Of a DNA stretch of 64,000 bases, positions 29,476 to 38,781 are shown in pieces; within the stretch, counting starts at the first letter, position 1; each line of letters begins with the position of its first letter. The notes below the pieces were generated by a model, which saw only the letters and a list, made by a program, of their open reading frames with translations, ran no database searches and was not told the DNA's origin. The DNA comes from Nitrosospira briensis (GTDB taxonomy: Bacteria > Pseudomonadota > Gammaproteobacteria > Burkholderiales > Nitrosomonadaceae). Location of the stretch: NCBI RefSeq assembly GCF_900115125.1, contig NZ_FOVJ01000008.1, positions 1 to 64,000 of the forward strand. The letters run 5' to 3'. A program made the position numbers and the translations under genes.

Positions 29476-29800
29476 GTTTTTACGTCGCCTATTTTCATCT
29501 GTGCTGTGCAGAATAATGGCAACTAGAAGACATCAATTGTAAGCAAGAACACAAGCGGCGCAACGGGATCATCCTCTGTATTTTTTGGAAGGTGCCGATG
29601 GTAAAACTTACGGCGGGAGATGAAGTATTGCGCGAACCCTTAGCCTAGCTGGAAGCCGCCGGAACTTCCGTCAGTAGCAATCGTGTCCGACGCTCCGAAA
29701 TGCCCTTCTTCTCGCTCGACTAGGAGAGATAAACACAATTAAGAAGTCTCGGGTTCGGAGAGCGGAACCGGTGCGGGCTTTCCGGTAATCTTTGTTTTCT
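29476..29800. other. Gene-free interval downstream of tRNA-Lys 3' end
   Basis: No intact gene. From 29599 one plus frame reads VKLTAGDEVLREPLA, then a TAG stop, then LEAAGTSVSSNR before another stop, which looks like decayed coding sequence. The rest shows nothing. It lies beyond the 3' end of the minus-strand tRNA-Lys. Confidence 0.45.
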
Positions 29801-29876
29801 TGGTAGGCCGTGCCAGATTCGAACTGGCGACCAACGGATTAAAAGTCCGCTGCTCTACCGGCTGAGCTAACGACCC
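29801..29876 (-). tRNA. tRNA-Lys (anticodon UUU)
   Basis: A 76-base cloverleaf on the minus strand. The acceptor GGGTCGT pairs with ACGGCCT (with wobbles, including G1-U72). The D arm contains AGCTCAGCCGGTAGAGC, the anticodon arm GGACTTTTAATCC with TTT, the T arm CAGTTCGAATCTG, and CCA is encoded. A promoter is visible upstream. Confidence 0.96.
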
Positions 29877-29897
29877 ATTGATATCCAAGGGACGTGC

Positions 29898-29926
29898 ATT
29901 ATACCGGCTCATCCCTTCGATATAAA
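29898..29926 (-). promoter_or_regulatory. Sigma-70 promoter of tRNA-Lys
   Basis: On the minus strand, TTTATA (29921-29926; four of six consensus bases) and a perfect TATAAT (29898-29903) are separated by 17 bases. The -10 box ends 21 bases before the tRNA. Confidence 0.6.
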
Positions 29927-30023
29927 GTTTTTTAGGATCAGGCTCGGCTGCAGGGACGTTGTCCTGCTGCTCGCACGTTTCGCTGCAGTTGCTTTAAACT
30001 GCCCGCATGAGGGAGGGTTATTT

Positions 30024-31151
30024 TTGAGCAGCGACGTTGTTGTCATAGGCGGCGGGATTGCGGGACTTGCCACGGCGTCTGAATTGTTGCGGATGGGGGC
30101 GAGCGTTACCGTACTGGAGCGTAATCGCTGTGGCAAGGAAGCGTCCTGGGCTGGGGCGGGCATATTGTCGCCACTGCTGCCATGGGATTACTCCGATTCG
30201 GTGACGCAACTGACGCAGTTCAGCAACAGGCTGTTTCCACAATTCATCGAAGGGCTGCGAACGAAGACCGGTATCGACCCGGAATATCAGGCTAGCGGCA
30301 TGCTGGTGCTGTCCGATTTTCCCGCTGAGCCGCAAGAAGAGACGCGCGGAGAGAGTGAAGACGAGCTCGATCCTGCGGTGGAAGCCTGGTGTATACGCCG
30401 CGGTTTTCCCATGAAGAGAGTTCGCTCTCATGAAATTGCGCCCATGCTGGCACGTGACGAAGCCGCGCTTTGGTTGCCGGAGGTCTGCCAGGTGCGCAAT
30501 CCCCGTTTGTTGCAGGCACTCGTAAAGGATGTGGAGGGCTCCGGTGGCGTTATTGTCGAGCATGCCGAAGTTACAAGCTGGAAGATCGAGCGAGGTCGAG
30601 TTCAATCTATCAGCACGAGCCGAGGCGAGGAATATTCCGCAGCCAATTTTATCGTTACGGCTGGAGCATGGAGCCGTCAACTTCTGGGTCAGCATGCGCT
30701 AAAGCTCAATATCTGGCCCGTGCGGGGCCAGATCCTGCTGTTCAAGGCACAGGCCGGTCTGCTCGGCACGATTGTGCTACAGGGGCAGGATAATTTTTAT
30801 CTGATACCGCGTCGAGACGGACATATTCTTGCCGGCAGCACGATAGAGGAAGCCGGCTTCGACCATCGCCCGTCTGCCACGGCGCGCAACGCACTACTGG
30901 CCAGGGCGCATACGCTCGTGCCTGTATTGACCGAAGAACTTCTCGCCGGTCATTGGGCGGGGCTGCGTCCAGGTTCGCCTCACAACATACCCATAATCGA
31001 TCGCCACCCCGACATCTCCAACCTTTATCTCAACAGCGGTCATTACCGTTACGGCGTTACCATGGCGCCGGGAAGCGCGCGGCTTGTGTCCAACATGATC
31101 CTGAACAAGGTTCAGCCACTGGATATAGCGCCTTACCGATGGCCGGTATGA
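30024..31151 (+). CDS. thiO: FAD-dependent glycine oxidase, ThiO-like
   Basis: A 375-residue DAO-family flavoprotein. The FAD Rossmann motif VVIGGGIAGLATASELL stands at the extreme N-terminus, followed by SVTVLERN and the WAGAGILSPLLPW segment usual in ThiO, which makes the imine of glycine for the thiamine thiazole. The C-terminal GLRPGSPHNIPIIDRHPDISNLYLNSGHYRYG is typical. The start is TTG 30024 with GGGAGGG upstream; the upstream ATG at 30007 is stopped in frame. No other thi gene is near, so the pathway assignment rests on family resemblance. Confidence 0.85.
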   Translation: MSSDVVVIGGGIAGLATASELLRMGASVTVLERNRCGKEASWAGAGILSPLLPWDYSDSVTQLTQFSNRLFPQFIEGLRTKTGIDPEYQASGMLVLSDFPAEPQEETRGESEDELDPAVEAWCIRRGFPMKRVRSHEIAPMLARDEAALWLPEVCQVRNPRLLQALVKDVEGSGGVIVEHAEVTSWKIERGRVQSISTSRGEEYSAANFIVTAGAWSRQLLGQHALKLNIWPVRGQILLFKAQAGLLGTIVLQGQDNFYLIPRRDGHILAGSTIEEAGFDHRPSATARNALLARAHTLVPVLTEELLAGHWAGLRPGSPHNIPIIDRHPDISNLYLNSGHYRYGVTMAPGSARLVSNMILNKVQPLDIAPYRWPV

Positions 31152-31280
31152 ACAGCGGCGAGACACGGCCTCTGCCGGGGCTGCGCTGTTTCCGCTGAGT
31201 CTGGCAGCCTCTCGCTTTATCCTGGAGTTGGGGGGTGATAACATTGCACCACTTCAACACAGGGACAGGGCAAACGCATT

Positions 31281-32003
31281 ATGGCTGGTCACAGCAAGTG
31301 GGCTAACATCAAACACAAGAAAGCTGCGCAGGATGCCAAGCGCGGCAAGATTTTCACACGCCTCATCAAGGAAATTACCGTCGCCGCCCGGCTCGGTGGA
31401 GGCGATCCCAACAGCAATCCTCGGCTGCGTCTGGCCGTTGACAAGGCTTATGAGCAGAACATGCCCAAGGACAACGTCGAACGCGCGATCAAGCGCGGCA
31501 GTGGCGATCTGGAAGGTGTGAATTATGAGGAAATACGTTACGAGGGTTATGGCATCGCAGGCGCGGCCGTATTGGTCGATTGCATGACGGATAACCGCGT
31601 GCGTACCGTCGCGGATGTGCGCCATGCTTTCACCAAGTACGGCGGCAATCTCGGCACGGACGGCTCGGTTGCGTTCCTGTTCAAGCATTGCGGGCAGCTG
31701 CTTTTCGCGCCTGGCACGGATGAAGACAAGCTGATGGAAGTGGCTTTGGAAGCGGGCGCGGAGGATATCGTCAGTAACGATGACGGCAGCATTGAAGTCA
31801 TCACTGCACCATACGAATTTGTCGCGGTCAGGGAAGCGCTGGAAAAAGCCGGGTTCAAGGCAGAGCTGGCCGAGGTGACGATGAAGCCGGTCAATGAGAC
31901 GGAGTTGGCTGCGGATGATTCGGTAAAAATGCAGAAACTGCTCGATGCGCTGGAAAATATTGACGATGTGCAAGAGGTTTACACGACTGCATTAATCGAC
32001 TGA
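31281..32003 (+). CDS. yebC: YebC/PmpR-family protein
   Basis: A 240-residue cytoplasmic protein of the YebC/TACO1 family, described as a transcriptional regulator in some bacteria and as a translation factor for proline stretches in others. The start [22 protein letters not shown] is nearly invariant. The middle [23 protein letters not shown] is conserved too. It lies immediately upstream of ruvC with a six-base gap, the standard order. Confidence 0.96.
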   Translation: MAGHSKWANIKHKKAAQDAKRGKIFTRLIKEITVAARLGGGDPNSNPRLRLAVDKAYEQNMPKDNVERAIKRGSGDLEGVNYEEIRYEGYGIAGAAVLVDCMTDNRVRTVADVRHAFTKYGGNLGTDGSVAFLFKHCGQLLFAPGTDEDKLMEVALEAGAEDIVSNDDGSIEVITAPYEFVAVREALEKAGFKAELAEVTMKPVNETELAADDSVKMQKLLDALENIDDVQEVYTTALID

Positions 32004-32009
32004 GTAGCT

Positions 32010-32555
32010 GTGTATCCAGCAAGAAAAGGTAAAAAAATCCGTATCCTTGGCATAGACCCCGGCTTGCGCATCACGGGTTTCGGGGTCATCGAAAAAATTG
32101 GCGGCAAATTGGTGTACGTCAGCAGCGGCTGTATCAAAACTCTGGATGGCGAGTTGCCGTCGCGCCTGAAGTCCATCATGGACCATCTCAACGAAGTCAT
32201 CGCGGAACATCGCCCCGATCAGGTCGCGGTGGAGCAGGTGTTCGTCAACATCAATCCAAAATCCACGCTGATGCTCGGGCAGGCCCGGGGCGCCGCCATT
32301 TGCACGGCGGTGCTTAACAATCTTGTTGTTGCCGAGTACACCGCGCTACAGATCAAGCAGGCGGTCGTTGGCCAGGGGCACGCAAAAAAGGAGCAGGTGC
32401 AGGAAATGGTCAAGCGGCTGCTGCAGCTCGCCGGAAGCCCCGGCGCGGATGCCGCCGACGCCCTCGCCTGCGCAATATGCCATGCCCACGGCGGACTCGG
32501 CCTGGGCGGGATTTCGACAGCGGGGTACCGCATGAAGCGGGGGCGGCTAGTATGA
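32010..32555 (+). CDS. ruvC: Holliday junction resolvase RuvC
   Basis: A 181-residue endonuclease that cleaves Holliday junctions moved by RuvAB. It starts at GTG 32010. The first catalytic aspartate is in [17 protein letters not shown], and the glutamate in [14 protein letters not shown]. The C-terminal acidic pair lies in [16 protein letters not shown]. Length is typical, with a short basic tail. The stop overlaps the ruvA start (ATGA). Confidence 0.97.
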   Translation: MYPARKGKKIRILGIDPGLRITGFGVIEKIGGKLVYVSSGCIKTLDGELPSRLKSIMDHLNEVIAEHRPDQVAVEQVFVNINPKSTLMLGQARGAAICTAVLNNLVVAEYTALQIKQAVVGQGHAKKEQVQEMVKRLLQLAGSPGADAADALACAICHAHGGLGLGGISTAGYRMKRGRLV

Positions 32556-33145
32556 TCGGCAGAATAACGGGCCTGCTGCTGGAAAAGTTTCCGCCGCTGG
32601 TGCTCGTCGACGTGCAAGGCGTCGGTTATGAGATTGACGTGCCGATGAGCACGTTCTACAACTTGCCCGCCATCGGTGGACAAATCACGCTCCATACCCA
32701 CCTCGTCGTGCGCGAGGACGTGCATCTGCTTTTCGGGTTCGGCACTGAAGCGGAGCGGCAAGCCTTTCGTCAGCTTGTGAAGATTTCCGGCGTGGGTGCG
32801 CGCACCGCCCTGGCTTTGCTGTCCGGCATGAGCGTAGCCGATTTGCATCACGCGGTTGCGGCTCAGGACAGCGGCAGGCTGATCAAAATCCCCGGCATCG
32901 GCAAAAAAAGCGCCGAACGTTTACTGCTGGAATTGCGAGACAAGCTCGGGCCCGGCATTGCTGGCGTCCCGGACGCAACGGGCGCCGCGCGTTCGTCGAC
33001 AAACGAAGGCGACGTGCTCAATGCCCTGTTGTCACTAGGGTATAATGATCGGGAAGCCAATTGGGCAGTCAAGCAATTATCCCCAGACCTTTCCGTGTCG
33101 GACGGCATACGGCAAGCGTTGAAACTCTTGTCAAAAGAAAAGTAG
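32552..33145 (+). CDS. ruvA: Holliday junction helicase subunit RuvA
   Basis: A 197-residue junction-binding subunit that forms tetramers around the four-way junction. I chose the ATG at 32552, which gives the conserved [12 protein letters not shown] and couples to ruvC by an ATGA overlap; the longer frame from 32477 is not needed. The OB domain is followed by paired HhH motifs ([34 protein letters not shown]) and the C-terminal RuvB-binding domain ([19 protein letters not shown]). Confidence 0.97.
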   Translation: MIGRITGLLLEKFPPLVLVDVQGVGYEIDVPMSTFYNLPAIGGQITLHTHLVVREDVHLLFGFGTEAERQAFRQLVKISGVGARTALALLSGMSVADLHHAVAAQDSGRLIKIPGIGKKSAERLLLELRDKLGPGIAGVPDATGAARSSTNEGDVLNALLSLGYNDREANWAVKQLSPDLSVSDGIRQALKLLSKEK

Positions 33146-33242
33146 CCAGGATAATGCAGCACGAAAGGCTACGCTCAAGAGCCATTAATCTACCGCCTAC
33201 GAGATCCTGCAATCGCACCGCCACTGAGCCACGCTTGCCTTG

Positions 33243-34283
33243 ATGATTGAAACCGACCGATTAATTACCTCCGCGCCCGTTTCTCCCAAGGAAGAGGAGA
33301 TGGAGCGGGCGCTGCGCCCGAAGCATCTGTCCGAATACGTCGGCCAGGAAAAAATTCGCGGCCAGTTGCAGATATTCATCGAAGCGGCAAGGCGGCGCAG
33401 GGAAGCACTCGACCATGTACTGCTGTTTGGTCCGCCGGGTTTGGGCAAAACCACCCTTGCTCATATTATTGCCCGGGAGATGGGCGTGAGCCTGCGCCAG
33501 ACTTCCGGCCCGGTGCTGGAGCGTCCGGGCGACCTGGCAGCCCTGCTGACCAACCTTGAGCCCAACGACGTACTGTTTATAGACGAGATTCACCGCCTGT
33601 CACCCGTAGTGGAAGAGATCCTCTACCCCGCGCTGGAGGATTATCAGCTCGATATCATGATCGGCGAAGGCCCGGCGGCAAGATCGGTCAAGCTCGATTT
33701 GCCGCCCTTCACCCTTGTGGGCGCAACGACTCGGGCGGGCATGCTGACCAACCCGTTGCGTGATCGCTTCGGCATCATTTCGCGCCTCGAATTTTATTCA
33801 GTTGAAGAGCTGACCAAAATCGTGACCCGCTCGGCGGCTTTGCTGAACGCCGAGATTTCCGCTGATGGAGCGATAGAAATTGCGCGGCGTTCGCGTGGCA
33901 CGCCCCGTATCGTCAACCGCCTGCTGCGGCGGGTGCGCGATTTCGCGGAGGTCAAGGCGGACGGCCATATTACCCGGCCTGTGGCGGATGCGGCACTGGT
34001 CATGCTGGATGTGGACATCATCGGCCTCGATGTGATGGACAGAAAGTTGCTGCTCGCCGTGATGGAAAAATTCGGCGGGGGGCCGGTTGGAGTGGATAAC
34101 CTTGCCGCCGCCATCAGCGAAGAGCGGGGCACCATCGAAGATGTGCTGGAACCCTACCTGATCCAGCAAGGCTACATGAAGCGCACGCCCCGCGGCCGCA
34201 TGGCTACGACTATTGCCTATCAGCATTTCGGCATGGCGCTGCCGAAGAACGGGTTGAGCGGCGATTTATGGGGAGATGATTAG
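33243..34283 (+). CDS. ruvB: Holliday junction branch-migration ATPase RuvB
   Basis: A 346-residue AAA+ motor of branch migration. The ATG at 33243 is preferred over an adjacent in-frame TTG. It has [15 protein letters not shown], Walker [14 protein letters not shown], Walker [11 protein letters not shown], sensor 1 [10 protein letters not shown], the arginine finger in LRDRFGI, and the winged-helix C-terminus with [10 protein letters not shown]. It lies about 100 bases after ruvA. Confidence 0.98.
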   Translation: MIETDRLITSAPVSPKEEEMERALRPKHLSEYVGQEKIRGQLQIFIEAARRRREALDHVLLFGPPGLGKTTLAHIIAREMGVSLRQTSGPVLERPGDLAALLTNLEPNDVLFIDEIHRLSPVVEEILYPALEDYQLDIMIGEGPAARSVKLDLPPFTLVGATTRAGMLTNPLRDRFGIISRLEFYSVEELTKIVTRSAALLNAEISADGAIEIARRSRGTPRIVNRLLRRVRDFAEVKADGHITRPVADAALVMLDVDIIGLDVMDRKLLLAVMEKFGGGPVGVDNLAAAISEERGTIEDVLEPYLIQQGYMKRTPRGRMATTIAYQHFGMALPKNGLSGDLWGDD

Positions 34284-34433
34284 TTGCGGTGAATACGCGG
34301 CGCTGGCGCGAGCCTGCCAGTAATCCGGACGCCGGCGCGTCGCTCAACAATGCGCAGAAGCGGGCCTGATGGCGGGACTTGTATGGGCTCAACCCGGAGC
34401 ATGCATCTACCTCGCCGTCGTTAATCTGAAAAT

Positions 34434-34880
34434 ATGAACTCAACAGAAGCTGATAAATTCGCCGTTAATTCGGATAAATCGCCTTTTTCATTGCCTGTCC
34501 GGGTTTACTATCAGGATACCGATGCCGGCGGTGTGGTTTATCATTCCACTTATCTCGATTACATGGAGCGCGCCCGCTACGAATGGTTGCGGGAACTGGG
34601 CTTCGATATTCATTCATTGGTTCAGGTGCACAAGGTGGTTTTCATGATTCGTTCGCTCAGTATCGAATACTTCAGGCCGGCGTTGCTGGACGATTTGCTG
34701 CACGTGACCGCTCAGGCTGCGGAGCTGGGCAGAAGCCGCATCGCTATTTCACAGCATATTCTGCGCGGCACGGCCACGTTGGTCAGCGCCGCTGTCCAGG
34801 CGGTGTGCGTGGGATCGGATAGTCTCAAGCCGGTAAGCATCCCCTTGCCGTTGCGCCAGAAACTGGGAAATCTGTCATGA
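34434..34880 (+). CDS. ybgC: Tol-Pal associated acyl-CoA thioesterase
   Basis: A 148-residue hot-dog thioesterase, usually the first gene of the tol-pal cluster. The active-site stretch VRVYYQDTDAGGVVYHSTYLDYMERARYEWL contains the catalytic Asp. The N-terminal 17 residues before it are variable. The stop overlaps tolQ (ATGA), so the two are co-translated. Its role in the envelope complex is not settled. Confidence 0.93.
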   Translation: MNSTEADKFAVNSDKSPFSLPVRVYYQDTDAGGVVYHSTYLDYMERARYEWLRELGFDIHSLVQVHKVVFMIRSLSIEYFRPALLDDLLHVTAQAAELGRSRIAISQHILRGTATLVSAAVQAVCVGSDSLKPVSIPLPLRQKLGNLS

Positions 34881-35563
34881 GCCCGGCACTTACCCAGGAT
34901 ATGTCTCTTTTCCACCTCATCGGTAGCGCCAGCTTGCCGGTGCAATTGGTGATGGCCTTGCTGTTGCTGACTTCATTTCTATCGTGGTGGTATATTTTTC
35001 GCAAGCTGTTCGTCATCCGGCAGGCGATAAGGCAAAGCGACGAATTCGAGCATGTTTTCTGGAAAGGGCCCGATCTCAACGCACTTTTCCAAAGCGCCGC
35101 CGCATCCCGCCATACCGCAGGAAGCATGGAACGTATCTTCGAGGCAGGCTTTCGTGAGTTCATCAAACATAAGCGCCAGCCGGGAATGGACATCAACGCG
35201 GTAATGGATGGTACTCGCCGGGCAATGCGGGCTACTTATCAGCGTGAAATGGACAACCTGGAATCGCATCTCTCGTTTCTGGCCACGGTAGGATCGGTTA
35301 GTCCGTATGTCGGCCTGTTTGGCACGGTATGGGGAATCATGAATTCCTTTCGGGGTCTATCCAACGTTACGCAGGCTACCATTGCCCACGTAGCGCCTGG
35401 CATCGCGGAGGCGTTGATAGCGACAGCGATGGGCTTGTTCGCCGCAATTCCGGCTGTTATCGCTTATAACCGTTATGCCAATAATATGGACCGGCTGGCA
35501 ACCCGGTTTGAAAGCTTCATGGAAGAATTATCCAATGTCCTGCAGCGGCAAGTGAACGGATGA
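34877..35563 (+). CDS. tolQ: Tol-Pal energy-transducing protein TolQ
   Basis: A 228-residue MotA/ExbB-family inner-membrane protein. With TolR it uses the proton gradient to drive TolA during outer-membrane constriction at division. It has one N-terminal helix (LVMALLLLTSFLSWWYIF), a large cytoplasmic domain, and two further helices around VGSVSPYVGLFGTVWGIMNSF and GLFAAIPAVIAYNRY. Its start overlaps ybgC. Confidence 0.96.
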   Translation: MSPALTQDMSLFHLIGSASLPVQLVMALLLLTSFLSWWYIFRKLFVIRQAIRQSDEFEHVFWKGPDLNALFQSAAASRHTAGSMERIFEAGFREFIKHKRQPGMDINAVMDGTRRAMRATYQREMDNLESHLSFLATVGSVSPYVGLFGTVWGIMNSFRGLSNVTQATIAHVAPGIAEALIATAMGLFAAIPAVIAYNRYANNMDRLATRFESFMEELSNVLQRQVNG

Positions 35564-35587
35564 GGATGATTTTGAAGGATACATCCT

Positions 35588-36007
35588 GTGACTGAGCGCC
35601 GCGCCAAACGCCGTCTGATGAACGAGATAAACGTCGTGCCGTACATCGACGTAATGCTGGTGCTGCTTGTGATTTTCATGATCACGGCACCCCTCATCAC
35701 TCCCGGCCAGATTGAATTGCCGCAGATCGGCAAATCCCTCGCGCCTCCGGTAGCCCCGCTGGAAGTGATCATCAAGGCTGATGGCAGCCTGGGCTTGCAT
35801 GACCGCTCCAGCACAGGGGGTGAACAAAAAATCAGCCGCGAAGAACTGGTCGAGGCGATCAAACAGAAGCAGTCGGTAAATATCGAGCAGCCAGTGGTGA
35901 TTGCGGGTGATAAAAGCGTGCGCTATGAAGAAGTAATGAAGGTGATGGATATTCTTCAACAGCAACAGGTAAAGAAAGTGGGGCTTCTGGCAAGACCCAA
36001 CATCTGA
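35588..36007 (+). CDS. tolR: Tol-Pal protein TolR
   Basis: A 139-residue ExbD-family protein, starting at GTG 35588. A short cytoplasmic basic segment is followed by one helix with the proton-conducting Asp in PYIDVMLVLLVIFMITAPL, then a periplasmic domain. The stop shares one base with the tolA start. Normal family length. Confidence 0.95.
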   Translation: MTERRAKRRLMNEINVVPYIDVMLVLLVIFMITAPLITPGQIELPQIGKSLAPPVAPLEVIIKADGSLGLHDRSSTGGEQKISREELVEAIKQKQSVNIEQPVVIAGDKSVRYEEVMKVMDILQQQQVKKVGLLARPNI

Positions 36008-36870
36008 TGAGCGCAATGGCAAGGTGGGATTCCGAGTACCAGGAACCGGGCCGGATGCAAGCCGGCGTGTTTGCGGTATTGGTCCATATCATTTTTTTTG
36101 CTTTCATGATTTTCGGACTCAATTGGAAAACATATCCGCCCGAAGGCATGATAGTGGATGTGTGGAGCAGCCTCCCTCCTCCCCCGCAGCCAGCCCAGCC
36201 CGTCATTAAAGCAGCGCCGCCCGCGCCCGAGCCGCCCCAGCCTGCCGAGCCGCCCAAGCCGGTCGAACGTCCGCCCGAAGCAAAGGCCGTACCGCCCAAG
36301 GTGGAAACGCCGCCGCCTCCCGCCAAACCGGATATTGCCCTCAAGGAAAAAGTCGAGAAACCTAAACCAGTGGAAAAAAAGCCGGCTGAAAAAAAACAGC
36401 CATCACAGAAAGAACTGAAGGAGCAGAAAGAGAAGGAAGAGAGGGAAGAGAAGAAGAAGGCGCAGAGAGAGAAGGAGCAGAAAGAAAGGATTGCGGCTGA
36501 GGTGGAACAGCTTCAACGAGAACAGCAGGCCGCGAATGAAAAGCTCAGGGCTCAGGCTGCGCAGGCAGCGGCGCAGTCTCGCCTCGCGAACGAGATAGAC
36601 GAATACAAGGCAAAAATCCTTGCGAAAATCAGGAGAAATATTGTCATGCCGCCCGATCTGCCAGGCAACCCGGTTGCGGAATTCGACGTCACGCTACTCC
36701 CCGGCGGGGACATCCTCGACGTGAAACTGCGCACAAGCAGTGGATTTGCCGCTTTCGATAGCGCTGTGGAGCGCGGCATTTTCTTGTCCAAACCGCTTCC
36801 ACTGCCGCCCGATCCCGCACTTTTTTCTAAATTCCGTAATTTGAGCGTAAAAGTGCATTACCACGAATGA
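36007..36870 (+). CDS. tolA: Tol-Pal membrane-spanning protein TolA
   Basis: A 287-residue protein linking the inner-membrane TolQR to Pal. It has an N-terminal helix (FAVLVHIIFFAFMIFGL). A Pro-rich stretch (about 55-110) leads into a long Lys/Glu/Gln-rich helical rod (about 115-200), then a C-terminal domain of the TonB-C type (NIVMPPDLPGNPVAEFDV...). The last bases contain an extended -10 element for the next gene. Confidence 0.92.
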   Translation: MSAMARWDSEYQEPGRMQAGVFAVLVHIIFFAFMIFGLNWKTYPPEGMIVDVWSSLPPPPQPAQPVIKAAPPAPEPPQPAEPPKPVERPPEAKAVPPKVETPPPPAKPDIALKEKVEKPKPVEKKPAEKKQPSQKELKEQKEKEEREEKKKAQREKEQKERIAAEVEQLQREQQAANEKLRAQAAQAAAQSRLANEIDEYKAKILAKIRRNIVMPPDLPGNPVAEFDVTLLPGGDILDVKLRTSSGFAAFDSAVERGIFLSKPLPLPPDPALFSKFRNLSVKVHYHE

Positions 36871-36871
36871 C

Positions 36872-36880
36872 TGGTATAAT
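36872..36880 (+). promoter_or_regulatory. Possible internal promoter for tolB-pal
   Basis: An extended -10 element TG-G-TATAAT (36872-36880) lies at the very end of tolA, 35 bases before the tolB ATG at 36915. A recognisable -35 box is absent (TGCATT at 15 bases is the nearest), as expected for extended -10 promoters. A second promoter ahead of tolB is known from E. coli tol-pal. Confidence 0.45.
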
Positions 36881-36914
36881 TTATTGTTTTGCGAATTCCT
36901 TGAAGGTCACCCCC

Positions 36915-38216
36915 ATGCTGCCCGTTCACATTCGCTTGCGCAAATTTTGCCCCTATGCTGCCGTCTTGCTTCTGTGGCTGGCTAGCGCGCCGCTCCACGC
37001 TGCCCTCAACATAGAAATTTTTGGCGGCGGCGCCACTCAAATTCCCATCGCTATTGTTCCCTTTGCTGCCGAAGAAAGGCTTGCGCAAGGCATCACGCCG
37101 GTGGTGTCCTCCGATCTGCAGCGCAGCGGATTGTTTCGATTGGTTGATCCAGGTGGTCTCAGGCCGCACGAGCCCGTCGAAGTGGTTTATCCGGATTGGG
37201 CCAACCGCGGAGCTGGCGCCGTGGTTATCGGCAGCACCACAGCTATTCCTGGGGGTCAGGTCGCCATACGCGTCCGATTGCTGGATGTGGCGAGGCAAAC
37301 GGAATTGGCGGTTTATACCGAAACCGTTCCAGCCACGCAATTGCGCGCCGCAGCCCACCGCATCGCGGACATAATCTATGAAAAGCTGACCGGTGACGTG
37401 GGGGTATTCAGTACCCGCATTGCCTATGTGATAAAGCAGGGAAAAAAATATTCCCTGCAGGTGGCGGATGCCGATGGCTTCAATGCCCAGCCGGTAATTG
37501 AGTACACTGAGCCGATCATATCCCCTGCCTGGTCGCCCGACGGCAAGCAACTGGCATATGTGTCCTTCGAGAACAAGAAACCCGTTGTGTACGTGCAGAC
37601 ACTCGCAACAAGAGCCCGCAAGGCCGTGGCCAACTTCAGGGGAAGCAACAGTGCGCCGGCATGGTCGCCGGACGGAAAAAAACTTGCGGTGACGCTGTCC
37701 CTGATGGGCGGTTCACAGATTTTTCTGGTGAACGTGGATGGCAGCGGATTGCAACGGCTAAGCCAAAGTTCAGGAATCGATACCGAGCCTAATTTTTCAC
37801 CCGACGGTCAATCCATCATTTTCACTTCCGACCGGGGCGGCAGTCCGCAGATTTATCGCATGCCGGTTTCAGGACGCGCCTCCGGCACGGCGGAACGCCT
37901 TACCTTCGAGGGCAGTTATAACGTAAGCCCCGATTTCAGCCGGGATGGAAAAAGCTTCACCTTCATTCACCGTAATGGCGACAGATTCAATGTGGCGATA
38001 CAGAATCTGGCGACCCGTCAGGTCCAATTGCTCACTGACTCGCAGTTCGATGAATCTCCCAGCTTTGCCCCCAACGGCAAGATCATCCTTTATGCAACTG
38101 AAGTAAGGGGCCGTGGTATATTATCGGCCGTGTCAAGCGACGGCAAAACAAGACAACAGCTTTCGACGCAAGCCGGCGATATAAGAGAGCCGGCATGGGG
38201 GCCTCTGTCAAGGTAA
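36915..38216 (+). CDS. tolB: Tol-Pal periplasmic beta-propeller TolB
   Basis: A periplasmic protein that binds Pal and TolA; 433 residues from the ATG at 36915. This start follows AAGGTC and gives a proper signal peptide ending APLHA; the frame also reaches an ATG at 36867 that overlaps tolA. The N-terminal domain is followed by a six-bladed WD40-like propeller with repeated PAWSPDGK/ SPDG motifs (positions about 210-400). Confidence 0.96.
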   Translation: MLPVHIRLRKFCPYAAVLLLWLASAPLHAALNIEIFGGGATQIPIAIVPFAAEERLAQGITPVVSSDLQRSGLFRLVDPGGLRPHEPVEVVYPDWANRGAGAVVIGSTTAIPGGQVAIRVRLLDVARQTELAVYTETVPATQLRAAAHRIADIIYEKLTGDVGVFSTRIAYVIKQGKKYSLQVADADGFNAQPVIEYTEPIISPAWSPDGKQLAYVSFENKKPVVYVQTLATRARKAVANFRGSNSAPAWSPDGKKLAVTLSLMGGSQIFLVNVDGSGLQRLSQSSGIDTEPNFSPDGQSIIFTSDRGGSPQIYRMPVSGRASGTAERLTFEGSYNVSPDFSRDGKSFTFIHRNGDRFNVAIQNLATRQVQLLTDSQFDESPSFAPNGKIILYATEVRGRGILSAVSSDGKTRQQLSTQAGDIREPAWGPLSR

Positions 38217-38263
38217 GCAATAATTGTAGTTATGAATTTTGGTCAACTTTAAAGGAAATGGAC

Positions 38264-38779
38264 ATGAAAAAAGTTTTTGGCGTGTTATTGATCAGCTTAT
38301 TATCCGCTTGCGCAAGCCAGGGTACCCAGCCGTCTGCCGAAGTGGAAGACAAATCCAGAGGCGTCACCGCGCCATCCGAGGAAAGCACACGAGGCACGGA
38401 GGCGACGCCGACGCTCAATCCGCTTACGGATCCCAATAACATACTTTCCAGACGCAGCGTTTATTTCGATTTCGACAGCTACGTGGTGAAGGATGAATAC
38501 AAGTCTCTGGTGGTGGCTCACGCCCAGTACCTCCGGGACAACGGTAATGCCAGAGCGCTAGTGCAGGGCAACACAGACGAGCGCGGCAGCAGGGAATATA
38601 ATCTCGCGCTGGGCCAGCGACGTGCAGACGCGGTGAAGTACGTCATGACGCTCTCGGGCGCCAGGGAATCACAGGTTGAGTCGGTCAGCCTGGGGGAAGA
38701 GAAGCCAAGGGCGACAGGACATGATGAGGCTTCCTGGGCCGAGAACCGCCGCGCTGACATCCGCTATCAGGGCGAATAA
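38264..38779 (+). CDS. pal: Peptidoglycan-associated lipoprotein
   Basis: A 171-residue outer-membrane lipoprotein. The ATG at 38264 follows AAAGGAA at a good distance. The lipobox LLSAC has the acylated Cys near residue 15. After a Ser/Thr/Glu-rich linker comes an OmpA-like domain with SVYFDFDSYVV and the peptidoglycan-binding NTDERGSREYNLALGQRRA. Two bases separate it from cpoB. Confidence 0.96.
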   Translation: MKKVFGVLLISLLSACASQGTQPSAEVEDKSRGVTAPSEESTRGTEATPTLNPLTDPNNILSRRSVYFDFDSYVVKDEYKSLVVAHAQYLRDNGNARALVQGNTDERGSREYNLALGQRRADAVKYVMTLSGARESQVESVSLGEEKPRATGHDEASWAENRRADIRYQGE

Positions 38780-38781
38780 CA

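Noticed and set aside
33041-33046. TATAAT inside the end of ruvA as promoter of ruvB
   Set aside because: No extended -10 and no -35 at a proper distance, and it is 200 bases from ruvB; likely coding coincidence.
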